DNA of 64,000 nt from Gaiellasilicea sp963811885. Lineage in GTDB: Bacteria > Actinomycetota > Thermoleophilia > Gaiellales > Gaiellaceae. The stretch spans positions 310,001-374,000 of the forward strand of contig CAWETB010000012.1 in NCBI GenBank assembly GCA_963811885.1, given 5' to 3'. Every line of letters starts with the position of its first letter. Position 1 is the stretch's first letter. Positions 37,627 to 45,748 of this stretch are shown here, piece after piece. The translations under genes were made by a program, and so were the position numbers. The notes under the pieces were generated by a model. That model had not been told where the DNA came from and searched no databases. It worked only from the letters and a program-made list of their open reading frames with translations.

Positions 37627-38367
37627 AGCGAGCTCCTGGTGAGGCCGCCGTCGACGCCGATCGCCGCGCCGGTCACGTACGAGGCGCGGTCGGAGGCGAG
37701 GAAGCAGACGACGTCCCCGATCTCACGCGGTGTGCCGAGGCGGCCGAGCGGGATCGTGGCGAGGTCGGCCTCGGTCGGCCCGTCCGGATAGACCTCCCTG
37801 ATCCGTTCCGTGTCGATGCGGCCGGGGGCGACGGAGTTGACCGTGATCCCCTTCGGGCCGAGCTCCCGCGACGCCGTCTTCAGCCAGCCGACGAGCCCGG
37901 GCCGGACGGCGCTGGAGAGCGCGAGCCGGTCGATCGGCTCCTTGACCGCGCTCGACGTGATCGCGATCACGCGGCCGTGGCCGCTGGCCTCGAGGTGGGG
38001 GAGGCAGAGGCGCACGAGACGGATCGACGAGAGCAGCAAGAGCTGGACCGCGTCCTCGAGCTGCTCGTCGGCGAACTCGAACGAGCCGGTGCGCGGCGGG
38101 CCGCCGGAGTTGAGGACGAGGACATCGACGCCGCCGAAGCGCTCGACGGCCGTGTCGACCAGCCGTGCGAGGTCGTCGAGGATTCCTGACGTCGCCGGCG
38201 ACGGGCACGGCGCCGAGCCGCGACGCCTCGCGCTCGAGCGTCTCGCGGCCGCGCGCGAAGAGCACCAGGTTCGCGCCCGCCTCGGCGAGCGCCTCCGCGC
38301 AACCGAGGCCGATTCCGGCGGAGCCCCCGCAGACGATCGCCGTGCGCCCGCGGAGTCCGAGTTCCAT
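37623..38367 (-). CDS. SDR-family protein lacking the usual catalytic Tyr (frameshift)
   Basis: Rossmann-fold short-chain dehydrogenase/reductase-like protein of about 247 residues from ATG 38367. Cofactor site IVCGGSAGIGLGCAEALAEA, then VLNSGGPPRTG, GRVIAITSSAV, VNSVAPGRIDT and the typical C-terminus YVTGAAIGVDGGL. At the catalytic YxxxK position the sequence reads LALSSAVRPGLVGWLK: the lysine is present but no tyrosine is. The frame shifts near 38181 by one extra base. Such Tyr-less SDRs exist, so it may act as an atypical enzyme or a binder. Stop overlaps the protease start. Confidence 0.82.
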
Positions 38368-38372
38368 CCGTG

Positions 38373-39296
38373 TCAGCCGGTGAGGACGGAGACGACCTCG
38401 CGGACCGCGTCCGCGGAGGCCTTCAGCGCCTGCTGCTCGGCGTCGTCGAGGTCGAGCTCGACGATGCGTTCGATCCCCTTCGATCCGAGCACGACCGGCA
38501 CGCCCATGTAGAGGCCGTCGATGCCGTACTCCCCCTCGAGGTAGGCGGTGCAGGGGAGGACTCGTTTCTCGTCGAGGACGATCGCGTCGACCATCTGCGC
38601 CGCGGCCGCGCCGGGCGCGTACCAGGCCGACGTCCCGAGCAGGTTGACGAGCTCGCCGCCGCCCTTCGCGGTGCGCTCGACCATCGCCTGGATCCGGTCC
38701 TCGGCGACGAGCTTGCGGAGCGGGATCCCGCCGACCGTGGTCGCCGTCACGACGGGCACCATCTGGTCGCCGTGGCCGCCGAGCACCATCGCGGTCACGT
38801 CCTTGATCGACATCCCCGTCTCCCACGCGATGAAGGTCGAGAAGCGGGCGGTGTCGAGGATCCCGGCCATCCCGAAGACGCGCTCCTTCGGCCAGCCGGA
38901 GACGTTCTTGGCCACGTGGCACATCGCGTCGAGCGGGTTCGAGACGACGACGACGATCGCCTCGGGGCTCGCGGCCGCGACCTGCTCGGTGACGGAGCCG
39001 ACGATCTTCTCGTTCGTCTGCACCAGGTCGTCGCGGCTCATCCCGGGCTGGCGCGGCAGGCCGGCGGTGATCACGACCACCTCCGAGCCCGCGGTCTCCT
39101 CGTAGCCGTTCGAGCCGGTGACGCTCGCCTCGTAGCCGAGTACCGCAGCCGCCTGGTCGATGTCGAGCGCCTTCCCCTGCGGCAGGCCCTCCTTGATGTC
39201 GACGAGGACGACGTCGGCGTAGTCGCGGCGCGCGAGCTCCTGCGCGCAGGTCGCGCCGACGTTGCCGGCGCCGACGACGGTGACCTTGTGCCTCAC
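38373..39296 (-). CDS. mdh: Malate dehydrogenase
   Basis: TCA-cycle enzyme, 307 residues, LDH-like MDH type. NAD site VTVVGAGNVGATCAQELARR; substrate arginine in GLPRQPGMSRDDLVQTN, as in malate rather than lactate dehydrogenases; catalytic histidine in VLGGHGDQMVPVV. GTG 39296 overlaps the icd stop (GTGA), so icd and mdh form one unit. The SDR starts 5 bases past its stop. Confidence 0.95.
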   Translation of the reverse strand: MRHKVTVVGAGNVGATCAQELARRDYADVVLVDIKEGLPQGKALDIDQAAAVLGYEASVTGSNGYEETAGSEVVVITAGLPRQPGMSRDDLVQTNEKIVGSVTEQVAAASPEAIVVVVSNPLDAMCHVAKNVSGWPKERVFGMAGILDTARFSTFIAWETGMSIKDVTAMVLGGHGDQMVPVVTATTVGGIPLRKLVAEDRIQAMVERTAKGGGELVNLLGTSAWYAPGAAAAQMVDAIVLDEKRVLPCTAYLEGEYGIDGLYMGVPVVLGSKGIERIVELDLDDAEQQALKASADAVREVVSVLTG

Positions 39297-40384
39297 GGGA
39301 GAACCTCCAGCTTCTCGATGATCGCGTCCGCGACCTCGCTCGTGCCGACCGCGGTCGGGTCGTCCCGGGTCGGCTTCATGTCGTAGGTGACGCTCTTGCC
39401 GTCGGCGATGATCTCCGCGATCGCGTGCTCGAGCCGGCCGGCCGCCGCGCCCTCGTCGAGGTGGCGGAGCATCAGCATCCCCGAGAGCATCATCGCCATC
39501 GGGTTGACCTTGTTCTGGCCTGTGTACTTGGGAGCCGAGCCATGGGTCGGCTCGAAGACGGCGGTGTTCGCGCCGAAGTTCGCGCCCGGCGCCAGGCCGA
39601 GGCCGCCGATCAGGCCGGCGCAGAGGTCGGAGACGATGTCGCCGTAGAGGTTCGGCAGCACGAGCACGTCGTACTCCTCGGGCCGCTGCACGAGCTGCAT
39701 CGAGAGGTTGTCGACGATGCGCTCGTCGAACTCGATGTCCCCGTTCTCGGCCGCGACGTCCTGCGCGACGTGGAGGAAGAGGCCGTCGGTGAACTTCATG
39801 ATGTTCGCCTTGTGGATCGCCGTCACCTTGCGGCGGCCGTTGCGGCGCGCATAGTCGAAGGCGAACTGGACGATCTGGCGCGTCCCGGTCTCGGAGATCG
39901 GCTTGATCGAGATCCCGGAGTCGCGGCGGATGTTCGGATAGCCCTTCTGCCCGAGCCAGTCGAGCAGCTCGTCGGCATCCTCGGTGCCCTCCTCGAACTC
40001 GACGCCGGCGTAGAGGTCCTCGGTGTTCTCGCGGATCACGATCAGGTCGACGTTCGCGTAGCGCGAGCGCACGCCCGGGTAGCTCTTGCAGGGGCGGACC
40101 TGGCCGTAGAGGTCGAGTGACTTGCGCAGGCCGACGTTGACGGAGCGGAAACCGCCGCCGACCGGGGTCGTGATCGGCCCCTTCAGCGCGGTCCCGTTCT
40201 GCCGGATCGACTCGAGCACGTGGTCGGGAAGCGGGTTGCCGCCGTTCTGATCCATCACGTCGCTGCCCGCGTGCTGGACGTCCCACTCGAACTCGACGCC
40301 GGTCGCCTCGAGCACGCGGCGGGTCGCCTCGGCGAGCTCAGGGCCGGTCCCGTCGCCGGGGATCAGTGTCACGCGATGCGCCAT
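39293..40384 (-). CDS. icd: Isocitrate/isopropylmalate dehydrogenase family, probably isocitrate dehydrogenase
   Basis: 363 residues from ATG 40384. Beta-decarboxylating dehydrogenase hallmarks: VTLIPGDGTGPELAEATRRV, LDLYGQVRPCKSYPGVRSRY, VIRENTEDLYAGVEFEEG, the catalytic lysine in VTAIHKANIMKFTDGLF and VLPNLYGDIVSDLCAGLIGG. The context (mdh downstream, citrate synthases divergent) favours isocitrate over isopropylmalate as substrate. The GSAPKYTGQNKVNP segment fits NAD- rather than NADP-dependent relatives, though this is not certain. Confidence 0.92.
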   Translation of the reverse strand: MAHRVTLIPGDGTGPELAEATRRVLEATGVEFEWDVQHAGSDVMDQNGGNPLPDHVLESIRQNGTALKGPITTPVGGGFRSVNVGLRKSLDLYGQVRPCKSYPGVRSRYANVDLIVIRENTEDLYAGVEFEEGTEDADELLDWLGQKGYPNIRRDSGISIKPISETGTRQIVQFAFDYARRNGRRKVTAIHKANIMKFTDGLFLHVAQDVAAENGDIEFDERIVDNLSMQLVQRPEEYDVLVLPNLYGDIVSDLCAGLIGGLGLAPGANFGANTAVFEPTHGSAPKYTGQNKVNPMAMMLSGMLMLRHLDEGAAAGRLEHAIAEIIADGKSVTYDMKPTRDDPTAVGTSEVADAIIEKLEVLP

Positions 40385-40394
40385 CCGGCGCAGC

Positions 40395-40400
40395 ACTTTA
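40395..40400 (-). promoter_or_regulatory. Putative leaderless -10 (TAAAGT)
   Basis: TAAAGT ends ten bases before the icd ATG at 40384, within the 58-base divergent spacer shared with citrate synthase. Confidence 0.5.
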
Positions 40401-40428
40401 CCGACGCATCGGCGCGTGCCGTTGCGGG

Positions 40429-40434
40429 TAATGT
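40429..40434 (+). promoter_or_regulatory. Putative leaderless -10 (TAATGT)
   Basis: TAATGT ends eight bases before the citrate synthase ATG at 40443. Confidence 0.5.
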
Positions 40435-40442
40435 CCTGCGCG

Positions 40443-41570
40443 ATGGCAGGCCCCAAGAAGTCCGTCGCTCTCTCGGGCGTCTCCGTCGCGGAGACGAGCA
40501 TCTGCTCGATCGACCCCGACGAGGGCGTGCTCATGTACCGCGGCTACGACATCGCCGGGCTGGCGGAGAACGCGAGCTACGAAGAGGTCGCGTTTCTCCT
40601 GCTCGAAGGCGACCTGCCGACGAGCGACGAGCTCGACGCCTTCAAGGAGCAGCTGGCCTCCGCCCGGGAGCTGCCGCGCGCGGTGACGACGATCATCGAC
40701 GGGAACGCGATGGACGCGTCGCCGATGGAGATGATGCGCACCGCCGTCTCGGCGCTCTCCTTCTCCGATCCGGCCGAGGACGCGATCGACCGCGAGAGCG
40801 AGCACCGCAAGGCGGTCACGCTGATCGCCCAGCTGCCGACGATCGTCGCCCGCTACGAGCGCCGCCGCCGCGGCGAGCGCGCGATCGACCCGGACCCGAC
40901 GCTCGACTACGCCGAGAACTTCCTGGCCATGCTGCGCGGCGAGATCCCGACGGCGGAGGAGGCGCGTGCGTTCGAGATCGCGATGATCCTCCACGCCGAG
41001 CACGAGATGAACGCGTCCACCTTCACGGCCCGCGTCGTCGCCGGCACGAACGCCGACATGCACTCCGCGATCGTGGCTGCGATCTCGGCGCTGAAGGGGC
41101 CGCTGCACGGCGGCGCCAACCAGGCGGCGATGGCGATGCTCGAGGAGTTCGGCTCGCCCGCCGGCGTCGCGGACGGCGTCCGCGCGCGGCTCGAGGCGAA
41201 GAAGCCGCTCTACGGCTTCGGCCATCCGCTCTACCGCGCGATGGACCCGCGTGCGCCGATCCTGCGCCGGCTCTCGGAGCAGTTCTCCGACGAGCAGGCC
41301 GATCCCGACTTCCTCGAGCTCGCGAAGGTGGCCGAGGCCGAGGCCCTCGAGCAGAAGGGCCTGTGGCCGAACGTCGACCTCTACTCCGGCGTGCTCTACC
41401 ACGAGCTCGGGATCCCGACCGACCTCTTCATCCCGCTCTTCGAGATGAGCCGCGTCGCCGGCCAGGCGGCGCACGTGCTGGAGCAGCACGCCGGCGGCAA
41501 GATCATCCGGCCGAGCGCCGAGTACGTCGGCGAGCCGCGCCGGGACTATCCGGTCCGCGAGCCGAGCTGA
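40443..41570 (+). CDS. Citrate synthase (first of tandem pair)
   Basis: Condenses acetyl-CoA and oxaloacetate; 375 residues, intact, of the short dimeric type. Conserved parts: GVLMYRGYDIAGLAENASYE, catalytic histidine regions LHAEHEMNASTFTARVVAGT and LKGPLHGGANQAAM, and LYGFGHPLYRAMDPRAPIL. Similar short enzymes include 2-methylcitrate synthases, so it may act on propionyl-CoA. This is plausible because a propionyl/acetyl-CoA carboxylase is also present. The second copy follows after 10 bases. Confidence 0.93.
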   Translation: MAGPKKSVALSGVSVAETSICSIDPDEGVLMYRGYDIAGLAENASYEEVAFLLLEGDLPTSDELDAFKEQLASARELPRAVTTIIDGNAMDASPMEMMRTAVSALSFSDPAEDAIDRESEHRKAVTLIAQLPTIVARYERRRRGERAIDPDPTLDYAENFLAMLRGEIPTAEEARAFEIAMILHAEHEMNASTFTARVVAGTNADMHSAIVAAISALKGPLHGGANQAAMAMLEEFGSPAGVADGVRARLEAKKPLYGFGHPLYRAMDPRAPILRRLSEQFSDEQADPDFLELAKVAEAEALEQKGLWPNVDLYSGVLYHELGIPTDLFIPLFEMSRVAGQAAHVLEQHAGGKIIRPSAEYVGEPRRDYPVREPS

Positions 41571-41580
41571 GGGAGAGACG

Positions 41581-42666
41581 ATGAGCGACTTCAAGCCCGG
41601 ACTCGAAGGCGTCGTCGCGTTCGAGACCGAGATCGCCGAGCCCGACCGCGAGGGCGGCGCGCTCCGCTACCGCGGCGTCGACATCGAGGAGCTCGTCGGC
41701 AACTACCGCTTCGAGCAGGTCTGGGGCCTGCTCGTCGACGAGAGCTTCTCGCCGGGGCTGCCCGCCGCCGAGCCCTACGAGGGCGGCGGCCTGACCGGGA
41801 ACACGCCGGCCGACCTCCAGGCCGTGACCGCGCGGCTCGGCGCCGAGTGGGGCGTCAAGAAGCTGATCGACATCTCGGACGACGAGGCGCGCGAGGATCT
41901 GCGCCGCCTCTCGGCCCAGTTCATCTCGATCGCCGCCCAGTCGGCGCGAATCGCCGATGGGAACGACGACCGGATCGCGCCGCAGGCGGTCGCCCAGGGT
42001 GAGACGACCGCCGAGCGATTCTTCCTCGAGTGGCGGGGCGAGGCCGACCCGAAGCACGTGCAGGCGCTCGACACGTACTGGATCTGCACCTGCGAGCACG
42101 GGCTCAACGCCTCGACGTTCGTCGCAAGGATCACCGCCTCGACCGGCTCCGACTGCGCCGCCGCGCTCTCGTCGGCGGTCGGCGCGCTCTCCGGCCCGCT
42201 CCACGGCGGCGCGCCCGCCCGCGTGCTGCCGATGCTCGACGCGGCCGCCGAGTCGGGCGATCCCGAGGGGTACGTCCAGGGGCTGATCGAGCGCGGCGAG
42301 CGGCTGATGGGCTTCGGCCACCGCGTCTACCGCGCCGAGGATCCGCGCGCACGCCTGCTCAAGAAGACGGCGAAGGAGCTCGGTGCGCCGCGCTACGAGG
42401 TCGCCGACAAGCTCGAGGCCGCGGCGCTCGAGGCGCTGCGGAAGAAGTCACCCGACCGTCCGCTCGAGACGAACGTCGAGTTCTGGTCGGCGGTCGTGCT
42501 CGACGTCGCCGGGGTCCCGCCGGAGCTCGCACCCGCGATGTTCGCCTGCTCGCGCACCGCCGGCTGGTCGGCGCACATCCTCGAGCAGAAGAAGCTGAGC
42601 CGGCTCGTGCGGCCGTCCGCGCGCTACGTCGGCCCGGGCGCCCGTCCGGCCTCCTCGATCTCGTGA
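41581..42666 (+). CDS. Citrate synthase (second of tandem pair)
   Basis: 361 residues with a good ribosome-binding site (GAGGGAGAG) before ATG 41581. It begins FKPGLEGVVAFETEIAEPD, a typical citrate synthase N-terminus (LEGVVA), then ALRYRGVDIEELV, CEHGLNASTFVARITASTGS, LSGPLHGGAPARVLPML and LMGFGHRVYRAEDPRARLL. It is clearly diverged from its neighbour, so the two are unlikely to be a recent duplication. One may prefer propionyl-CoA, or they may form a heteromeric enzyme (inference). Stop overlaps the next start (GTGA). Confidence 0.93.
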   Translation: MSDFKPGLEGVVAFETEIAEPDREGGALRYRGVDIEELVGNYRFEQVWGLLVDESFSPGLPAAEPYEGGGLTGNTPADLQAVTARLGAEWGVKKLIDISDDEAREDLRRLSAQFISIAAQSARIADGNDDRIAPQAVAQGETTAERFFLEWRGEADPKHVQALDTYWICTCEHGLNASTFVARITASTGSDCAAALSSAVGALSGPLHGGAPARVLPMLDAAAESGDPEGYVQGLIERGERLMGFGHRVYRAEDPRARLLKKTAKELGAPRYEVADKLEAAALEALRKKSPDRPLETNVEFWSAVVLDVAGVPPELAPAMFACSRTAGWSAHILEQKKLSRLVRPSARYVGPGARPASSIS

Positions 42667-43160
42667 ACCTGACCGAGGCCGCGGCTCGCGCCGACGAGCT
42701 CGCCGCTGCCGGTGACCAGACGGCGCTCGCAACCCTCCGCCAGCAGTGGGACGAGGAGCTGGAGCACTCGGCCCGGAGCCCCGACTACCGGATCCGCGCC
42801 CAGGCCTATCGCGCGATCGCGCAGTTCCGCTTCCGCCAGAAGCTCGAGCTCGTCCGGCGCGGGCTGCAGGACGAGAGCCCGGCCGCGCGCGGCTCGGCCC
42901 TGATCGCGCTCGAGGGCCTCTCGCGCGACCATCCCGGCGACGTCAACGGGATGCGGGCGCTGCTGCACGAGATCGCGACGAACGATCCCAACCTCGCCGT
43001 GCGGCGGCTCGGCATCGTCGTCCTGAAGAACGGCTCGCCGCAGCGCGAGACGATCCTCGTCCTCAACGGGCTCGCGGACGACGACGAGCAGGACGCGGAG
43101 CTGCGCAAGACCGCCAAGGCCGTCGCGACGGCGCTGCAGAAGCGCGCCAACACCAAGTGA
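42663..43160 (+). CDS. HEAT-repeat-like hypothetical protein
   Basis: 165 residues from GTG 42663. Helical, with repeats such as SPAARGSALIALEGLSRDHP and DPNLAVRRLGIVVLKNGSPQ that look like PBS/HEAT units. It is locked by overlapping start and stop codons between citrate synthase and purE, so it is probably co-translated with both. No enzymatic motif seen. Confidence 0.7.
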   Translation: MNLTEAAARADELAAAGDQTALATLRQQWDEELEHSARSPDYRIRAQAYRAIAQFRFRQKLELVRRGLQDESPAARGSALIALEGLSRDHPGDVNGMRALLHEIATNDPNLAVRRLGIVVLKNGSPQRETILVLNGLADDDEQDAELRKTAKAVATALQKRANTK

Positions 43161-43645
43161 CCGCGGTCGTCGGCGTGATCATGGGCTCGCGCTCCGACTG
43201 GGAGACGATGCGCCACGCCTGCGAGACGCTGGAGGCGCTCGACGTCCCGTTCGAGCAGCAGGTCGTGTCGGCGCACCGGACTCCCGACCTCCTCTTCGAG
43301 TACGCGGGCTCGGCGGAGGAGCGCGGCCTGCAGGTCCTGATCGCCGGCGCGGGCGGCGCGGCGCACCTGCCGGGGATGGCCGCGTCGAAGACCAACCTCC
43401 CCGTCCTCGGCGTCCCGGTCGAGTCGAAGACCCTGAAGGGGATGGACTCGCTGCTCTCGATCGTCCAGATGCCCGCGGGCGTGCCGGTGGGGACGCTCGC
43501 GATCGGCCGGGCCGGTGCGGTCAACGCCGCGCTGCTCGCCGCCGCGATCGTCGCGCGCTCCGACGAGGGCGTCCGCGAGCGGCTCGCGCGCTACCGCGCG
43601 GAGCAGACCGAGTCGGTGCTGGCGAATCCCGACCCGGCTGCGTGA
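43157..43645 (+). CDS. purE: N5-carboxyaminoimidazole ribonucleotide mutase
   Basis: Purine biosynthesis enzyme, 162 residues from GTG 43157. All PurE motifs are present: VIMGSRSDWETMRHACETL, VVSAHRTPDLLFEYA and AGAGGAAHLPGMAASKTNLP. It acts with PurK, whose gene overlaps its stop (GTGA). Confidence 0.96.
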   Translation: MTAVVGVIMGSRSDWETMRHACETLEALDVPFEQQVVSAHRTPDLLFEYAGSAEERGLQVLIAGAGGAAHLPGMAASKTNLPVLGVPVESKTLKGMDSLLSIVQMPAGVPVGTLAIGRAGAVNAALLAAAIVARSDEGVRERLARYRAEQTESVLANPDPAA

Positions 43646-44634
43646 CCGTCGGCGTCATCGGAGGAGGCCAGCTGGGGCGGATGCTCGCGCTGGCGGGGAT
43701 CCCGCTCGGGCTCTCGTTCCGCTTCCTCGATCCCTCGCCGGACGCGCCGGCCGCCGAGGTGGGGGAGCTGATCGTCGGCGAGTACGACGATCCGGAGCTC
43801 CTCGACCGGCTCGCGGACGGGGCCGCGGCGGTCACGTACGAGTTCGAGAACGTCCCTGTCGGGGCGGCCGAGCGGGTCGGGGCGATCCCCGGAGCCGCCG
43901 CCCTCGAGGCCTCGCAGGACCGGCTCGTCGAGAAGCAGCTGTTCCGCCGGCTCGGGATCCCGACGCCGAAGCTCGACGACGAGGTCGAGGAGTTCCCGGC
44001 GATCCTGAAGACGCGCCGGCTCGGCTACGACGGCAAGGGACAGCGTCTGGTCGAGACATGGGAGGGGTCAGACCCCGGTCATGTCCTGGAGGAACGTGTC
44101 CCGTTCGACCGCGAGCTGTCGCTGATCGCCGTTCGCGCGGCCGACGGCGACACGCGCTTCTACCCGCTCGTCGAGAACGTCCACGAGGACGGGATCCTGC
44201 GGACGTCGCGCGCGCCGGCGTCGAACGCGCCGCAGGCGGAGGCAGAGGAGTACGCCGGAGCGCTGCTCGACGCTCTCGGGTACGTCGGCGTGCTTGCGCT
44301 CGAGCTCTTCGACGTCGGCGGCCGCCTGCTGGCGAACGAGTTCGCGCCGCGCGTCCACAACACCGGCCACTGGACGATCGAGGGCGCGGCGACGAGCCAG
44401 TTCGAGAACCACCTGCGCGCCGTCCTCGGACTGCCGCTCGGCTCGACCGAGAGCCGGCCGTCGGTCCTGGTCAACCTGATCGGCGCGATTCCGCCCACCG
44501 CGGACGTGCTCGCCGTCCCGGGAGCGCATCTCCACCTCTACGGGAAGGAGCCGCGGCCGGGCCGCAAGCTCGGCCACATCACGCTCGTCGAGCCGACGGC
44601 GACGGGCGAGAGCGAGTTGCTGGCGCTGCTCTAG
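43642..44634 (+). CDS. purK: N5-carboxyaminoimidazole ribonucleotide synthase
   Basis: ATP-grasp enzyme making the PurE substrate, 330 residues, a little short. Start region TVGVIGGGQLGRMLALAG, then TYEFENVPVGAAERV, LKTRRLGYDGKGQRLVE, VPFDRELSLIAVRAADG and NEFAPRVHNTGHWTIEGAATSQ (split across residues 230-255). Between GKGQRLVETW and LEERVPFD the region is shorter than usual and contains a GGGGTCAGACCCC palindrome (44064-44076). The stop shares CTAG with the convergent small gene. Confidence 0.94.
   Translation: MTVGVIGGGQLGRMLALAGIPLGLSFRFLDPSPDAPAAEVGELIVGEYDDPELLDRLADGAAAVTYEFENVPVGAAERVGAIPGAAALEASQDRLVEKQLFRRLGIPTPKLDDEVEEFPAILKTRRLGYDGKGQRLVETWEGSDPGHVLEERVPFDRELSLIAVRAADGDTRFYPLVENVHEDGILRTSRAPASNAPQAEAEEYAGALLDALGYVGVLALELFDVGGRLLANEFAPRVHNTGHWTIEGAATSQFENHLRAVLGLPLGSTESRPSVLVNLIGAIPPTADVLAVPGAHLHLYGKEPRPGRKLGHITLVEPTATGESELLALL
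44064..44076. repeat. Palindrome GGGGTCAGACCCC inside purK
   Basis: A 13-base perfect inverted repeat in the coding region, in a stretch where PurK is shorter than relatives. It looks like a REP-type element accepted in frame. I saw no second copy in the window. Confidence 0.4.
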
Positions 44635-44799
44635 TGCTCTCTGCAGACCGCGCCGTCGATGCTGCGGCCGCAGGACGGGCAGGTCCGCTCGCGGCGCTTC
44701 AGCTCGAGCGCGTGCTTCTTCAGGCCGGAGAAGGTCATCGTCCAGCCGATCGCCATGGCGAGGGCCGCGAAGCGCGACGATCTGAGGGTCAGTGGTCAT
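44631..44799 (-). CDS. Small membrane zinc-ribbon protein (frameshift, about 55 aa)
   Basis: From ATG 44799 (MTTDPQIV) the frame moves by one extra base near 44775 into FAALAMAIGWTMTFSGLKKH, one membrane span, then a cytoplasmic zinc ribbon (ERTCPSCGRSIDGAVCREH) with CxxC and a final Cys/His. It overlaps the end of the recombinase gene by 11 bases and shares a CTAG stop with purK. Function unknown. Confidence 0.6.
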
Positions 44800-45712
44800 C
44801 GGAAGACGTCCTTTTGAGAGTCGTGCTCTTCCGCGCATGTGGGTGCGCCTGGAAGTACAACTCTCGACGTCTTCGATCGGATACGTGCGTGTAGAGCTCG
44901 GTCGTGGAGAGGTCGGCGTGGCCCAGCATCTCCTGGACGCTGCGTAGGTCGGCGCCGCCCTCGAGCAGGTGGGTCGCGAACGAGTGGCGGAGCAGGTGCG
45001 GGTGGACGCGCAGCGGCTCGAGTCCCGCCTTCTCGGCCAGGCGGCGCAGGATCATGAACGCGCCGGCGCGGGTGAGCGGCCCGCCGCGTGCGTTCAGGAA
45101 GAGCTCCGGCCGGTTGCGCCGGTCGAGATGGGGGCGGCCCATCGCGATGTAGCGGCGCAGGGCGTCGACGGCCGGCCGGCCGAGCGGGACGAGCCGTTCC
45201 TTCGAGCCCTTGCCGAGCGCGCGCACGAGCCGGTCCTCGAGGTCGACGGAGCGGCGATGCAACCCCGTCACCTCGCTGACCCGCAGGCCGGCGCCGTACA
45301 TCAGCTCGACGAGCGCGCGGTCGCGCATCGCCCGCGGTGTCGTCCCGTTCGCGGCGTCGATCAGGCGCTCCGCCTCGCCGGGCGAGAGCGTCTTCGGCAG
45401 CGTGCGGGCGCGCTTGGGCAGCTGCAGCGCGGCGGCGGGGTTGTCCTCCCGCGCGCCGAGCAGCATCTGGTGGCGGAAGAAGGAGCGGAGCGCAGCGATC
45501 CTGCGCGCGACCGTCGAGGGGGCGATTCCGGCGGCGCGCATCTCGGCGAGCCAGCGCTCGAGCTCCTCGGTGGTCGTCGCCGCCACCGGGCCCTGGCGCC
45601 ACTCCGAGAGCTGGAGCAGGTCGCGGCGGTAGGCCTCGACCGTGCGTGGCGCCCGGCGCGCGGCGAGCAGGGCGAGGAATCCGTCGAGCTCGGGGTCGGG
45701 TCGCGTCGTCAC
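44789..45712 (-). CDS. Tyrosine recombinase, XerD-like
   Basis: 307 residues from GTG 45712 with GGGAG upstream. N-terminal SAM-like core-binding domain (TVEAYRRDLLQLSEWRQ), then the catalytic domain with Arg in YGAGLRVSEVTGL, Lys in GKGSKERLVPLG, HxxR in PHLLRHSFATHLLEGGADL, His in LGHADLSTTELYTH and the nucleophile Tyr in the same segment. Likely resolves chromosome dimers. A second recombinase lies 36 bases upstream on the same strand. Confidence 0.92.
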   Translation of the reverse strand: MTTRPDPELDGFLALLAARRAPRTVEAYRRDLLQLSEWRQGPVAATTTEELERWLAEMRAAGIAPSTVARRIAALRSFFRHQMLLGAREDNPAAALQLPKRARTLPKTLSPGEAERLIDAANGTTPRAMRDRALVELMYGAGLRVSEVTGLHRRSVDLEDRLVRALGKGSKERLVPLGRPAVDALRRYIAMGRPHLDRRNRPELFLNARGGPLTRAGAFMILRRLAEKAGLEPLRVHPHLLRHSFATHLLEGGADLRSVQEMLGHADLSTTELYTHVSDRRRRELYFQAHPHARKSTTLKRTSSDDH

Positions 45713-45748
45713 GGCCGCTCCCGATTCCGCGCCGCGACGCGGACCCCT

